A DNA stretch of 64,000 nt from Mangifera indica (GCF_011075055.1 NC_058144.1:8832138-8896137); one strand, 5' to 3'. Shown: positions 37,072 through 50,491, counted from the first letter of the stretch. Program-made: numbers and translations. The notes: generated from the letters alone by a model not told the origin.

Positions 37072-39591
37072 TTATGAGTAGGATCTAATCAGTTTGAAAT
37101 TTTGAAAAGATCGAGCTTTAAAAAAGTTTCCCAGAAAAAATCCTGTTGTTCTCTCAGGAGGTTTTGGTGCAACAATTGGGCTGTGCTTTACCTTGAGTTT
37201 GGTTTTTCCAATCTGCCCCCGAATAGCCTCGATGATCTTCGGATCAACTGGGTTTCCAGTAACATCCGTGACATAGAAAGTGTCTTTGACCCTCCCTCCT
37301 TTTGTCGAAATTTCTGCTCTCTTGATACACAGACTATTTTCACGGAATATCCTTGTGATGTCTGAAAGGAGTCCAATACGATATTCTGTGCACAATTCCA
37401 GCTCCAGTCCCTTCGAAAAAAGGTATGAAAATTTTACTATAAAATTTCAAGTATGCATACAATGATTAAATTTTCACGTAAGTTTTTTGATACCTCTGAT
37501 GCCCGCCTCTCAATGGCAGCTTCAAGACACTGTATAACACGTTCTCGTTCAGCATCCGAGCTGATTGGAAGCCCATCAACATGTCGAATATAGAATTCCT
37601 AAAAGCAAACAGAACAGTATTTGTTTAATTAAATGGAAAAATAGTTATCTTCATTGGTCCAGTGTGGAAACTCTGTAAATTTTACATGTGAATAAGTTTG
37701 CCAAAGTCTGCCTACAATATCATTCTAAAGTTTATGAGCATTAAAGTGTTTTCACTTTCTTACCTGATAAGCTTCCATCTCTCCAGTGTCGACCATTCCG
37801 TGAAAAACAACATATTGCATGTCTGTTAGAGTGCAAACAATGTCGAACAATAGTTTCGGGCGATCTTTTGATCTCATAGTTATCACAGTGTAATCTTTCT
37901 CAATATTCAAAACAGTAACTTGGGGTCTTGAGCTTTTATCCTCAACTCTTCCCAGTGTTCTCTCAACCCTTTCATAGTCCCTATCATCAAACATAATTTG
38001 ATGCAGCCTTCTTTCTCTATTCATAACACCAGGAGGTGAAAGTGTTGTCTTTGCTCCTTTGAAGTCATTGTTTGCATTGAGAACATTGCAAAGCAATTGC
38101 TTTATGGTTGAGAGGCGTTTGGAATCCTTAATTGCACAGCCAGTGGAATGGTCGGTGACATGAACAACAGCTGCAGCTCTAGCATTATGTGTCCATATCT
38201 CAGCATTCACCACATTGCACTGAAGATCCGCAAGAACTGCACATATCTCCGACAATAGACCAGGCCTGTCATTGCCAGTGAGTTCAATTGATGTATGATC
38301 TTCTGAAGGAATCACCCCAACAGAGCTTCTCAACGAGGGTGAGAAGCTAGCATCGCTTTCAAGCCTCTATAAAGCATCAAGTTAGATGATCAGCTTAGAC
38401 AACATCCAGTGAGTCAATGAAACAAAAGCATGAAAAAATAGATCTTGCAAAAATGAAAAAGAGCAGTTCCGGACAAGAATCTATTACCGTTTGAATGTAA
38501 TTGATGACTTCCTTATCTCTTATTTTGTTCCCGTTGTGATCAATTACATTAAACACTGAAAACATATATTTTGAAACAAAAAAATATTAGAAACAAAGAG
38601 ACAAACTCCCAACTCCTTTACAAAGTTTGAGCAGTCGAAAAAACTTTACCATCCATAAACCATCCCCCGTCGGATGATATGTATGCTTTCTTTATTATAA
38701 GATCCATATCAGTAAGTACTTGAACAACTTGCAGCAAAATGCCATGCTTGTTAATACTGTCCACCTGAACAGGAAACCCAATTCTTACAGTCACTGTATC
38801 TTAAAACCAGAAAAATAATTTAAGTGTTTGATCAAACAAAATTTATGAACTAGTTCCATCAAGTTCTAAAAAATACCAATAATTATTCACATATCAGTAA
38901 CTAGAGAAAATCAAAGAAAATAAAGCAACCAATTGACCACCCAAACCAAACAAAATGCTATTTTATCCTAATTTTAGTAAGGCCAGAATCCAAGCTACTC
39001 TAAAGAATAAGACTTATTACCTGTATAACAGTGGCATCCTCACAAGAGTTATTATCAATTACAACTCTGCAATAAGAAGCCACTTCAAAAAATAAATATA
39101 TTATGCACCAAAAATGGCATAAAAATTTTAAGAAAGAAATAGAGGAGGGCAAAAAGAAGTTCCAATCTTCAAAATTAAAAAAAAAAAAAAATCCAGCAGA
39201 ATATTTGGATTTTCACTTGGGGTTTCCGTCTGGTTTCTGAGAAAATATATTAAAACGTGCGTTTCTCCATCAAATCTCCTCAAAACCAAATTTCTAAATT
39301 AATTATAAAAAGCCATGTAAAATTTTCTAAATTTCAATACATAAAATTTTTTTTGAAAAGAAAAAGAAGAGTTAATTCATCCCTTTCCGCTGGTTTTCTA
39401 AAATGAAAAACAGAGACAACTTGCAAACACTGTAAAATTAAATATTTTAAAGCAGAAGATTTAAAAAAAAAAAAAAAACTCTTGACAATAGCACACAAAA
39501 ACAGCAAGCGTAAAATTTTCCAAATTTAGAAAACAAAAGTTTACCTAGGAGGATTCATCCTTCTGATCAGCTTCGCATACTCATCATCCAT
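37072..39591 (-). CDS. ACT domain-repeat protein (ACR4/ACR5 type)
   Basis: Plant ACR proteins carry four ACT domains and no catalytic domain, and are taken to be amino-acid sensors or regulators. Seven exons: 39591-39545, 39066-39021, 38764-38650, 38555-38488, 38366-37764, 37598-37494, 37410-37072. In-frame GT-AG junctions give 440 aa. The start [15 protein letters not shown] and the end [12 protein letters not shown] match the ACR4/ACR5 subgroup rather than ACR3. ACT repeats are visible at about 36-105 ([17 protein letters not shown]), 125-200 ([18 protein letters not shown]), 260-335 ([19 protein letters not shown]) and 340-410 ([16 protein letters not shown]). The final acceptor reads TTTTTTCGAAG, slightly atypical before AG, but the reading frame and conserved GLELELC support it. 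Confidence 0.93.
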
Positions 39592-40092
39592 TCTCTAAAC
39601 GTTTACTAAAAAAATTCTAAATTTACAATTTAAACACAAACCCAAGAATTAAAATTTCCGCAGAAATCAGAAAGCGATAAACTTCCTTGCCTCCTCCAAT
39701 ATTCCAGGAAAGAAAGAATGGGAGTATAAAAAGAGGAGCAACGGAAAATTGTTATAAAAAGTAAAGTGAAGTATGGAGTATGGACAACAACCGATAAGCC
39801 AGTTATTAGTTTGAGAATTTGTACGTGGCGTCTTTTGATTGGGTAAACTGGACGGTTAATTTAAATGCTTATTCTAGACAGACAGGTTGGTGGTGTTGGT
39901 TGGTAACTGGTAAGTAGTGAAGTGTACATGTGTTTTGACCATTTTGGGTCGGTCGGGCTCACACGCACGTGGCGTGTGCAGAATGGTCGGGACATTGCCG
40001 GAATTTTTGGCTGCTAATTTCAGTGCTGAAACTCCTCACTGGTCTTTCCAGCCCAGACTCAGTCAACAAACAAACACCATTTATCCTTCAAG
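39592..40092. other. ACR gene upstream region
   Basis: Promoter side of the ACR gene. No other gene recognised. Confidence 0.4.
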
Positions 40093-40600
40093 TTTCAATT
40101 AGATACCAGGGCGGATATGAATCTTTTGAGCCCGAATACCTGTTAACTTGTGTTTATTAGGTTAAAATTAAATTAAATTTGAGTTTGGTTTAAATAAAAA
40201 ATAATTTAATTTAATTTAATTCGAATTTAATTTAATTTTATAGATCAAATTAATAGTTTAAATTTATAATTTAGTTTAATTCAAATATATGATTTAGATT
40301 TATTATTCGAATTTGTAGTTTATTGATAAAACGATTTTATTTTATCTAAATAATATTTAAAATTTTTTATTCGACCTAAACTGAGTCATAAATTCGAACT
40401 ATAAATTCAAACAAAATCGAGTCAAGAGTTTGAACTATTGATTCGAACCGAATTTAAACTAAACATCTTTTAGTTTGAGTTCAGTTTGGTTTAAAAAACA
40501 AGTCAAATTTTTTAATATAAATTTGAACTGAACTAAATCAAATCGAATTGATTTTTGAGATCAAATTGGCTCCAATTATATCTAGGCCTGATTAGAAATA
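40093..40600. repeat. Dispersed repeat family B, degenerate
   Basis: Rich in TTTGAGTT, TTCGAATT and AAATTCGAAC words in both orientations, bounded roughly by ACCAGGGCGGATATGAATC and ATATCTAGGCCTGATTAG, which are loosely inverted. No coding. Confidence 0.4.
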
Positions 40601-40763
40601 AATTGTCTTAAAATAATTCACTGATCAATTATTTTCAAAATTACCCACTAAACTGTCTGAAAGCAGCTGCAGATGGAGAACTCTAGGGTAGTTTGAACCA
40701 ACTTTTACCTGTAATTAAGTTAGGCACAACTAATTTGTTAGTTGGTAATCAAGCAACAAAACA

Positions 40764-40790
40764 AATAATAATAATAATAATAATAATAAA
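40764..40790. repeat. (AAT)n microsatellite
   Basis: About eight AAT/ATA units in a row. Confidence 0.9.
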
Positions 40791-41199
40791 AGCAAGTTAG
40801 TGAAAATTATATTATTAATTTATCAAAATTGATATTACGAACAGGTATAATGTGTTACCCTCCAACGAAAGTTTGAGCGATGAAGCTGTAATCTCAAGTG
40901 AAAGAGTTTAAGTTTTGTGTTATATTAAGATTAAATTTATAATTATAAGATTAATTACCAAACTTAAAGTTTATCTGTCCAACATAATTGATTTAGCTTT
41001 GAAAGCGTAACTCAATTCAAGCAAAAGTTGTGCATAACAAAGATAAGAAAGAAAAGATGTCCAATGTGTTTGGATATTTATGGACTGCGATACATCCACA
41101 GCACAGGTTTATTAAAAAGTATGTATTATACGAAGAGAAAGAAAGGGCAACCACCTGAATTTGATCACGTGTAATGGGGGATGGGAAATATCTTAGAAA

Positions 41200-41890
41200 G
41201 GTCAAAGGACTATGGCCCACCTAAGTTTTTGTTTATTTTCAAAACTACATTTATAACTATTCAAAATTTCAACACCTATCAAATAGTTAATTATAAAAAA
41301 TAAAATTATTATTTTATTAATAATATTAAAATAAATAATATTTTATTTTATTTTTTCTTTAAATTTAAAAAAGTAACAATTTTTTTAAAATTAAATTTCA
41401 AAAAATCTATTTTTCTTTTTTAAGGTTTGAAAAATAAATGTGATCAACTATTCGACAAATAACGACTTCACTCTCCTTTATTTCTCTCTCTCTCTAGTGA
41501 CTTCTTTTGTTATCCAAATGATTAAGGCGTCATCTTTTATAGTTTGGACGATGTCTTGATTGTTTAAATAAAATATCGTTTGAACAACGTCTTCATTGTT
41601 CAAATGAAAAATCATATAGACATCATTTTATTATCTAAACAAACATTAGCTTTCATAGTGATGGATAGTCGTCTTTTGTGATGAGATTTGGAAGAAGTAT
41701 AAAAAATGTTAATTGTCAACTGAAATGGTGGCAATTAATAAAAATAAATAAACCTTAAAAATGAAATATTAATTTTTTAAACTCTAAAAATAAATAAAGT
41801 TTTTGTTTTAAAAAAATAATAATATTAATTTTTAGAGTTGGCTCTTCTATCAATTATTAAAATTTTTAATAAAAATTAATTTATAAATAA
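41200..41890. repeat. Family A foldback element, right end decayed
   Basis: The left terminus GTCAAAGGACTATGGCCCAC fits family A, followed by AAGTTTTTGTTTATTTTCAA. Inverted arms are visible around TTATTAATAATATTAAAATA and AAAAAATAATAATATTAATT. The loop (41420-41700) repeats words like TTGTTCAAATGAAAAATCAT. Confidence 0.5.
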
Positions 41891-42879
41891 ACACTTAACT
41901 AATAAAAGTTAACCCGTAAACGCATTTTAGAGTTTTTGGAATGATATGATTGTGTTTTTGAGAAATAGTTCCATGGCGTCCTAGAACAGAGCGAGGAATC
42001 GGTGTGAAAAAAGCAGAGATTTTTGGGATATTTGCAAAGAAAGAACAAGCGCAGCCGCCCATTGGAGGACCCACTTCAATTCAACTTGCCTAACCACAAG
42101 CAACAAATTGTGGGTCCCAAAAACTTAATGTTTTGGAATAACATTTTCAAACTTTATTTATTTTGTTTTTCTTTTTGCTGTCTTTATCCGCTTCATATTT
42201 CGATCGCACACTTGGCTTACTCTAGGTAGGTGGGCATAAATAGTAGTACAAGGAAAGACGACAGCACGAATGCAGTTTTAGGAGGAATCAAAAATATGGA
42301 TGAAATATTAAAAAATAAAGATGGACCAAATTTCAAAATCCCCCATTATTATTAGTGATTTCATAAAATTATGTATATTTATTTTAAATAATAAATTAAT
42401 ATATATTTATATATTATTATGTTGTTTGTATTCAGTGTATATATAGATTATTATAAAAACAAATTTGAAAAAAAGTGAACTCCTCTGGGTTAGAATAAGT
42501 CTTTTTGGCCTACCATGAATGGAGGAATCCAAAGTACGGATTAAATGTTAAAGAATAAACAAGGACCGAATTTCATATTCTCCCTCCCACTATCATTGAT
42601 ACGCTGAAAGTTTGTGACTGAAAATGCACGGCAAGGCTGGGCCAAACCCAAAACCCAGGAATTTGGACTGAGATGGAGATGGAGACTTGTCAAAAATAAT
42701 TCTTTAGATACCAGTTTTATTTTATTACTCCACGAAACACCTTTGCTTTTGTCAACGCTTGTGCTTGTGCTTGTGGGTTTATCAATAAATAATACATTAC
42801 TTTATGATTTGTCACCTTCATTTCCCTCGTAATGTTTTTGCTTGTTATGAATTTAGGTCAATTTTTCTTTTTTTTGTTA
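41891..42879. other. Spacer with possible family A fragments
   Basis: About 42465-42505 carries TGGGTTAGAATAAGTCTTTT next to TGGCC, a decayed right terminus of family A. Two similar stretches (CCATGAATGGAGGAATCCAAA at 42513 and GGAGGAATCAAAAATATGGA at 42281) suggest a small local duplication. No gene seen. Confidence 0.35.
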
Positions 42880-43095
42880 ACAAGAAGTTCCATTCAAATT
42901 AGATTATCATTTCGTTGGGATCGAATCAATCATATAAGACAGTAAAAACTTTGAATCTAATAATTGATTGTATAACTACTGAATCAAATAAATTAAAAGT
43001 ATTATCTTAACAAATCATATGAAAAAACTTTAATTTATACTCTTTTATATATAGAGTTTCTTCTATTATCACTCAAGTTATCTTTTAAAGATAAA
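42880..43095. repeat. Dispersed repeat family E, copy 1
   Basis: Shares order and words with 54905-55115: GATCGAATCAATCATA, then TATAACTACTGAATCA, then TATCACTCAA and CTATCCTTTT-like ends. Partial copies lie near 44880-45070 and 53460-53540. No coding; the class is unknown. Confidence 0.5.
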
Positions 43096-44329
43096 TTTTT
43101 GCCATTTTAACTTGAATCTTATTGGTAAATTTGGCTTTCAGTGGTTTTAATTATCCTTACTTATGCAGCAAGGCTTTGCCTTAGGAAAAAAGTCCTAAGG
43201 GTGTGATACCTTAAACGTTGAAATTGGATTGGAAAAAAGTCCTAAGATTATAAATATAACATTATTCTTCATTATTTCTTAATTGATTTGATTAGCCCAC
43301 TAACTTAAAAGTATTAATAATTAATATCAACAGCGTCACTCTTATTATTTTGAGTTAAAGTAAAATGGGACGATGAATCTTCTTCAAAAGGCTTCGATTT
43401 TTTCAATCTCTTAGATTAGGAAGGTTATATTTTTTTATTTATTTCTTATCAAGCATCCCCAAGAAAACTGAATGTCAAAGCACGTGTTTTGAATGGCATT
43501 GTCCGTAATAAATAATTGCAAAACGTGCAAGGAAGAAGAAGTACTGGATTGAAGCTTTTCAGTTGGGCTTTTTCAACTCAGTAAAGCTACGCTGATGCGT
43601 GACTTCAGTGCATGAACGATGTGTTTTTATATAATTATATATTTTGAAATTAATAATAAAATAATATTTAAATATGTGATAATATATTATTTATATATTT
43701 ATATGTGTTATTATATGGTTAAATATTATATTATTTTTAATTTTAAATTATCTAATCATTTAATGACTTATATTAAATATATATTTATTTATGTATCTAA
43801 AATAGATATATATAATTTTATGTAAGGGTGAACCAACAAAACAATATGATAAAATATTAAGTTGAAGACATCTATTTATTAATAAAATCATCTATACTCA
43901 GATTTGAATATTTAGTTGCATATTAAGATAATATATTATTATATAATTTAATAATTTTAAATTAAAAATAAAATAAAATTTGATTATATAAAAATATTTT
44001 ATTTAAATACTTAATTATATATTTAAAATTGATGCGGATAACATTGCACCTATTCTATACTTAAGAGTGACCTTAAGTATTTGAAATATGCGGCTAAATT
44101 GGTTGAATAGAGTGGGCAGGACTCTCAGCTCCATTGTTAATTGGGTTACAGACAAATCCAAACAAAAAGTAAATGGGCCTTGAACAAAAATAAACTCAAA
44201 TACCTGACACACCAACTCTTTTTTTTATCTTTTTTGTAAAGTGGAATTTCACTAGAGTTGAACTATAAAGTTAGGTAAAACTAACTATATTAAATAAGAT
44301 AAATTTTAATTTCAATCAATAATTTTAAA
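43096..44329. other. AT-rich spacer
   Basis: Extremely AT-rich at 43615-44030, with words such as TATTATATAATTAAATATTA recurring in other spacers (54080, 51250, 59880). No coding signal. Confidence 0.4.
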
Positions 44330-44890
44330 ATTAGATTAGATTGATCAGTTCAACTAGTTTAACTGAAAATCGACTCTAAGTCCGGTCTGATTAATATAAA
44401 AAATGGTTTTTTTATTGACTTAATCAAATCCAATCAAAATTAGATTTCACCGAATGAATGTTCAAAATTTGGTTTGACCAAAAATTTGAATATTTTTTGA
44501 AATTTTAATTATTTTTGAGTAATTTGATTATTTTTTTATTAGACTAGATGAATTTTTAAATGTTTGTAAGAAAAAATAAGTTCAAAAATAAAATAAAAAA
44601 GAAAAAAAAGTATTTCATATCTATTGAAATGTCTTCTATAAGCAATAATTTACAAAATTATGTTTTTTTTTTCTGTATCATGAGATTGAGACATTTTTAT
44701 TTTAATTATTTCATTGAAATCAAATGAATAATTATTACTCTTTAAAAAAAATATATTCTAATCTCCATAGGTATGTGTATCTTGATTGATAATAAGTTGA
44801 ACCGATCGATTTTCCAATTGAACTGGTTGAATCATAAACTAATGAGATAATCGATTCGATCATCGATCCGGTTTTAAAAGCATTGATTCT
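44330..44890. repeat. Inverted-repeat element with CCGGTT ends
   Basis: The left part reads GATCAGTTCAACTAGTTTAA and AAGTCCGGTCTGATTA. The right part reads TTGAACTGGTTGAATCATAA and GATCGATCCGGTTTTAAAAG, roughly its reverse complement. Boundaries and class are uncertain. Confidence 0.4.
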
Positions 44891-46499
44891 AATAACTGAC
44901 TCTACAACTATTGAATTATGTAAATCAAGAATTTCATTTTAATATGTCATAAAAAATGACTTTAACTCATGCTTTGTCATATATTAAGTCGTATTTTTTA
45001 TTCGTCAAATTATCCTTCCGATACCAAATCGATATTTTTGTTAGAGTTAACTTTTCTCTCTATTCAAGTAATGACACATACTCTACCAAATTCTCTCTCT
45101 CTCAAAATAAATCTATAATTTTTTGACACTGAGAGGTTTCGTTGTATAGGACAGGCAAAGTATAGGGTAAAGAATTGATGACACTCTAATTTGTTACTTT
45201 GCGAATTCGATAACCTTTAAATAAATAAGGGTTGGACAAGTTCCTAACAATGCATAATAGGTGAAACTTATAGGCAATCAAATGGGTTGTTATGTTTAGC
45301 TTTTTGTAGGAACTCTTCTTAATTACGTGTAAAAACAAATTTCAAAGGCTAGGCCTCCCTCAACGCAAATCAAAGTTTCTTTATTATTTGTACTCACTGT
45401 TCTTTTTGCACTGGTTGCATTCATTCTTCCTTCACATTGTTTCCTCTTTCTCCATTGAATATTTTTGCATTTCACTTCTTTCCCTTATCTTTGGGAAACA
45501 GTACAGTAGAGGGTAATGATACATCCCTCTAAATTGCACTGTTAAGACGTATTTATATTGGGGTAATACTATACGTATTAATAAATTGTACAAACTTATG
45601 TATACAAACTAATATATCATCCTCAATGTTCCTCATAAGGATGCATTTTTTGTGTTGGAGGTATTGGCAAAGATCAGAAACAAGAAACAAAAAGATGATA
45701 TATTTGAGATAATGCAACCCATATATATAGATATAAATAATTTTAAGGCATATTTTATTACTTTTGGATTGTATTGGTAAACAAGAAAAAAGTAACAAGA
45801 GGGAAGCATGGTGATGTTTCAGAAGCAACTGATAATTTTTGTTGTTAGCAATTTGTCACTTCTTTTCAGGTGAATAGGAATTACACTTGAGTAATTAGGA
45901 AATTTCCTGGAAAGTGCAAGCATCAAACTCTTTGATGAATATAGTGAAAGGAATATCATCCTCAATGTACCTTCAACTTCAACTTCAGCTCCTGTTGCCT
46001 TGCTTTACACAATGCTAATGTCAAGATTTCTAAAATTGAATAAATCTACATTTCGACCTATGGAGGGATGTCTCAGACATAATACAGATAAGAAAAATAG
46101 AACCGATGAGTTGATATCCAGTTCATGCCGATTGATAAAACTATTAGCAAAGTAGACTACATGTCGCGTCCCTTACAGTGAAATATTCAATCTTAATGTT
46201 TATATTTTATTTTCGGATAGCTTGAGTGAAACCATTTAAGGAGAAAAAAAGGATAGTATGCAGATAGATCATTTGTAGATATAATGAATAATTATTTGAA
46301 TGAAATGGAGTCTGGGAGGTTGATGGGTCTAAAATTTTTTGAAATGTTTGATTGAGAAACCTATCTAATTGAAAGGAGATGGATTCCTCAAAAGGTGGAT
46401 GTGTCTGGACAAAAACCACATATTTGCAATGGTAAAATGCAGACAATTCTGAATTGATATATAAACTACCAATAAACCTGTCAAATAAAGCTTTCATCT
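44891..46499. other. Spacer downstream of TCP20, distal part
   Basis: Contains a partial family E copy at the left. A 96-codon minus-strand open frame at 46497-46207 has no family resemblance that I recognise and no introns or neighbours to support it. Confidence 0.35.
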
Positions 46500-48560
46500 C
46501 CCCAAATTAATAAAAGCTAAAGGATGAAAGCAGAATGTTGCTCTAACTTGGTCAAAGTGTAGCACCAGGTGCATGGGCAGAAATATAAGGGTGAATTGTT
46601 GGTTAGAAGAGGGTGAGTAGAAGTTTTGCCAGTAAGTGTGGAATCAAATAGACAGTGAATGAGGGCTATGTGTTGTGGAAAACATGTATCCATTTATAAT
46701 ATTCAATGAACATTTAAGTGACAATGAAGGAGAAAAGAACAACTTAATCAGAAAGATCCTACAGTGAGAACAATAGATGAAAGCAGCGCCTTAATGGCTG
46801 ACTACAGAATGATTGCGAGGATAAAGTCAGCAACAAATAGTAGATGTAGATTCTAAAACAGCCAACTAAACTCTCAAGCAAAAGTTTAAATTTTGAAAGA
46901 GTGACATGTTGAGATCACTAAATTTTACAGATTATACCCCAGACTGAATCCTTGCTACATACTCAAAACAGATTTACTACGAAGGACAGAAAGTTTAAAC
47001 CATTATAGATTGAAGAGAGCTCTGGACATCCAGAGATACCTCAAGTAGGAAATAATTTCCATTTTCCATCTTAATAGGAAACACTAGAAAGACACTTGCA
47101 ATGACACATTGACATTCCTAATAACACGTGGAAGACTGTCCAAACTACTATGGTCATGTTTCCGATGCACACTGCTAGCTACTTTGCCAAGGGAGTATCA
47201 GTTGGGCCAATATTAATTGAATCTGCAGCTAGTAATAAAAGCTTAAGAACCAGATTTCTGTCAAATCTGGAAAGATTTTTGGAGCTTTAAGTAATAGATC
47301 TATTGAATACCTAACTTAGCATCTACTCAAGTATACAAACTTCTGCGAAAAATCCCTATTGTGAAAAAACCCTAATACCGTCATGCTATCCACGAAGTCA
47401 GAAAAGAGTTGTAGGTTTTACAGCTTATAATAGCTGACAGAAGCTTCATGATGCAGAATAAGCAGCTTGAACTAGGAAGATCTTGCTTTATAATACTAGT
47501 TCTTGTTGAAAAGATGGAGGGTACTCAAGTAATTCATGACATTCAATAATGATGCGAAGTAGAAAACAAGACCATTCATCAAGGCTTGAAGGCCTGCCAG
47601 AGTAAAGCAAACACTAAACGATGATTGTTTGCATTGTTATAGAACTGGTAAACTTTTTATGGGGAGTTTTACCATCTACTGTATTCAACAATTCCTGAAA
47701 TTCTTAAAAGAAATAGTATAATTCAAACAAAATTATATCTGTCCACACTAAGACCTGTTTAGCTTCAGAATTTGAGTTGATAGTTAAACTGAACAAGAAA
47801 AGGGAAAAGTTCAGTAGTTCCCTCTATATGAAGTCGATCAATAGATATCAGTTCCTAAATGAAACTTTGTTCTTTCAGATCAAATTTAAAGGTTAGAGAA
47901 AATATACATGATGTCTAGAAAGTTATTGGGAAAGAACTGGGCCAAGCCTTTTCCCTGTGTTATTCTGAATAGGTGAGAAGGAAATTGGTTTGACAGGAGA
48001 TTACATGGCAAGAAAATTGCATGAATTAGACAGGCAAATCTGCAAAATTTTCTCACTTTCTACACAAAAGATAATTTTGTGTTTGGATGATAGAGAAGCC
48101 TACTAGATCAGAGAAGAAACTTGGCAAGTATGACGAAATAACTGTGAGTATAAATTAACAAACAAACAGATTGCCACTCCAACGAGACCTACATAGGAAC
48201 AAAAAATAATAAAAGATGACTTACACTATAATCAATACACCTCTGATTAACAAGACGTTAAGTCCAAACCCAAGCTATTTGGCTGTAAAAAAAATGCACC
48301 TGCACATTCCAAACGAAAACCAAATACTACAACAATTAACACCTATATACAATTTATACATAAAAAAAGATTTTTTTTTTTTTTTTTAAATGAAGAACCC
48401 AAAAGCAGCACCTGTATAGGGAGACTTCGGGATAATGATGCAGTGATGAAGATCAAAGAGAAAGGGAGGAAACCAAATCCAGTCCCTATTGAATTCTCTC
48501 TCAAGTATCAATTTTTTTCTCTTTTTCCCCAAATTATATAAAATATAAACCCTTACAAAA
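46500..48560. other. Long unique-looking non-coding stretch downstream of TCP20
   Basis: Less AT-extreme than the surrounding spacers and free of the repeat families above, yet with no open frame of note. It could be an extended or spliced TCP20 3' UTR, a non-coding transcript, or decayed gene sequence. The sequence alone does not decide. Confidence 0.35.
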
Positions 48561-48608
48561 CAAAAAACACCTCAGCCTCTCAAGTCTCAACAATGCTAAT
48601 GGTAGAAT

Positions 48609-49502
48609 CTACTGCCCCGAGCCTTGAGAATCATCCTTATGAGGAGGTTGTTGTTGCTGATGCTGGTGCATCCTAGCCTGACCCATCTGTTGATATATTT
48701 GAGTCAAAGTTTGAGGATTCAAAACCCCAAGATGGCCATCTTGAGACAACCCAAGCTCCAGGCCAGGTAACTGCTGGCTACCAGCGCCACCCAAAATAGA
48801 GGTAAAACTCATAGGACCGATGTTTGAACCTGGTAAATCAAATCCAGGGAATCCCATTTTTGGTAAATAACTTGAATTTTCACTCCCTAAATTTGGTGTA
48901 GAAAGACCTGAAGAAGAAGGCTGGAAGCCAAAGCCACTCACAGCTGGGGGCCATAACCCTGTGGCTACATGATGAGACCTTCCTAAATTACCTCCAGCCA
49001 TTGACCAACTGGTCCCACTAGACCCTCCTAAATCATCAATCTTTTGGTGTAAACCAGCAGTTAGCGAGGTGCCCTGTTGAGAAACTGAGCCACCGGCAGC
49101 CGCCAAAGCAGAAGCGGGTATAGTTCCAGTACCAGTAACGGCAATTATGGAAGGTTCAGCTTGTTGTAATAGCCACTGAATAGTTTCACCATCAGATTTG
49201 TGACCCAATTCTCTTGTTAACTGAAAAATTCTTGCAGCACATAAAGCCGGCATCCTAATTCTTCTCCCTCTCCCTTCAACTTTCGTATGCCTGTCTTTAT
49301 TAGAATTTCTCTTGGGAGCCACCTGTTTCTTGCTGGCTTCTTCTTTGTCAGCTACAACAAACTGGAAATCTTTGATCTCTGCAGGTTTATTTTCACCCAT
49401 GTTTACTTTTTCTCCTTCTCCTTCTTCTTGTTGTTGTAAGAAGTTGGAAACTTGATGTTGTTGTTGTTCATGTTGTGGATGTTTTGAGCTCTTGGGATCC
49501 AT
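48609..49502 (-). CDS. TCP20: Class I TCP transcription factor TCP20
   Basis: DNA-binding regulator of cell division and growth genes that recognises GCCCR/GGNCCCAC-type sites; also linked to nitrate foraging in Arabidopsis. A single exon of 297 aa. The bHLH-like TCP domain spans about 64-120 ([22 protein letters not shown], then [23 protein letters not shown]), with the short class I basic region. The N-terminal MDPKSS start, the IKDFQFVV motif before the domain, the LTAGL motif, the GFPGFDLPG segment, the [14 protein letters not shown] segment (here [20 protein letters not shown]) and the C-terminal KDDSQGSG match TCP20 specifically. Gln/His-rich tracts flank both ends. The neighbour YSL6 is the same neighbour as in Arabidopsis. 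Confidence 0.95.
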   Translation of the reverse strand: MDPKSSKHPQHEQQQHQVSNFLQQQEEGEGEKVNMGENKPAEIKDFQFVVADKEEASKKQVAPKRNSNKDRHTKVEGRGRRIRMPALCAARIFQLTRELGHKSDGETIQWLLQQAEPSIIAVTGTGTIPASALAAAGGSVSQQGTSLTAGLHQKIDDLGGSSGTSWSMAGGNLGRSHHVATGLWPPAVSGFGFQPSSSGLSTPNLGSENSSYLPKMGFPGFDLPGSNIGPMSFTSILGGAGSQQLPGLELGLSQDGHLGVLNPQTLTQIYQQMGQARMHQHQQQQPPHKDDSQGSGQ

Positions 49503-49749
49503 GAACAGGTAGGTTTTTTGGGTTTCAAAAAAATCAGAAAAATATCAGAAAAGGGGTCCTCTTTGATTGAAGAAGGATCAGCTGAAAATCCTATACTTTC
49601 ATCAGTTTTTCACCTTTTTTGGCAACAAATGAGAGACAATACCTTGTAATTTTCATTTTATATTTTCATATCCCAACTGTACCCACTCTCCATTATCAAA
49701 TTGTCTGTGATTTATTTGTTTTATTTTTTTTACTGTACTGATCGAATTA
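49503..49749 (-). promoter_or_regulatory. TCP20 5' leader and proximal promoter
   Basis: Upstream flank of the TCP20 ATG, with a pyrimidine-rich leader on the minus strand. No specific element can be named. Confidence 0.35.
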
Positions 49750-50215
49750 ATTATACAGAATTGATAAAATTTTGACTCTAATTAAGAGTTAATTGAACTG
49801 AATTAAGTCTAAACAACTTTTGAGCCAAGTTTAATTCAAATAAAAAATATTTTGATTTAAATTCGTTGAGTCAATATTAAAGGTAATTCGAATTCAGTTT
49901 AAATAAAAATATTTCGATTCAAATTTGACTTGAATTTATAACTCAGATTCGTAATTCATTGATAAAATAACGTCATTTAATAATTATTTAATATAATTTA
50001 AATCAAATTATGAGTTAAATTTGAACCAAATCAAACTATTCATTTAGTTTATAAGTCAAATCAAACCGAATTCTCTCTAGATTAAGTTTAATTTAGATTT
50101 AAAATGAGTTAAATCTTTTAATTTAAACTCAATTTATATTTGAACTAAATAAATCCAAATCAAATCGACTTTTAAACCTAAATTAGCTTAATTTAGATCT
50201 AACACTAAATCTAAT
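49750..50215. repeat. Dispersed repeat family B, degenerate
   Basis: Words TTCAAATAAAAA, TTGAGTCAAT and AAATTTGAACC recur in both orientations. The right end TAATTTAGATCTAACACTAA loosely inverts the left. It lies in the distal TCP20 promoter. Confidence 0.4.
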
Positions 50216-50491
50216 TATTAATTTCATAATTATTATATCAAATCAATTAAAAATATTATTTTAGTATATTAGCAAGAGAGTTAAATCTAAACTCTCCATT
50301 TTAGAGCTGCTTTAGAGCTATGTCTCTTTAGCATTCAAACAATCCCCAAAGGTTGTTTTTGCAGTTTTTCACTTCCCACTCCACCGCATTCTGCGTGTGC
50401 TGTGCTTTTAACCCTCTAATTTAACTGTGCTCTGCTTTTGTCTGCCATCCTGTTCTGGCATCATCACTCTTCCTTCCAATCCCACTTTCTT
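50216..50491. other. Spacer
   Basis: Mixed sequence with C-rich patches, between two repeat copies. Nothing recognised. Confidence 0.3.

Noticed and set aside
42900..42960. TTCGTTGGGATCGAATCAAT considered as a tRNA T-arm
   Set aside because: No acceptor stem, D-arm or anticodon arm upstream; the same words recur in dispersed repeat family E.
46207..46497. 96-codon minus-strand frame
   Set aside because: No motif, no splice context and no homologous family recognised; length is within chance for this base composition.
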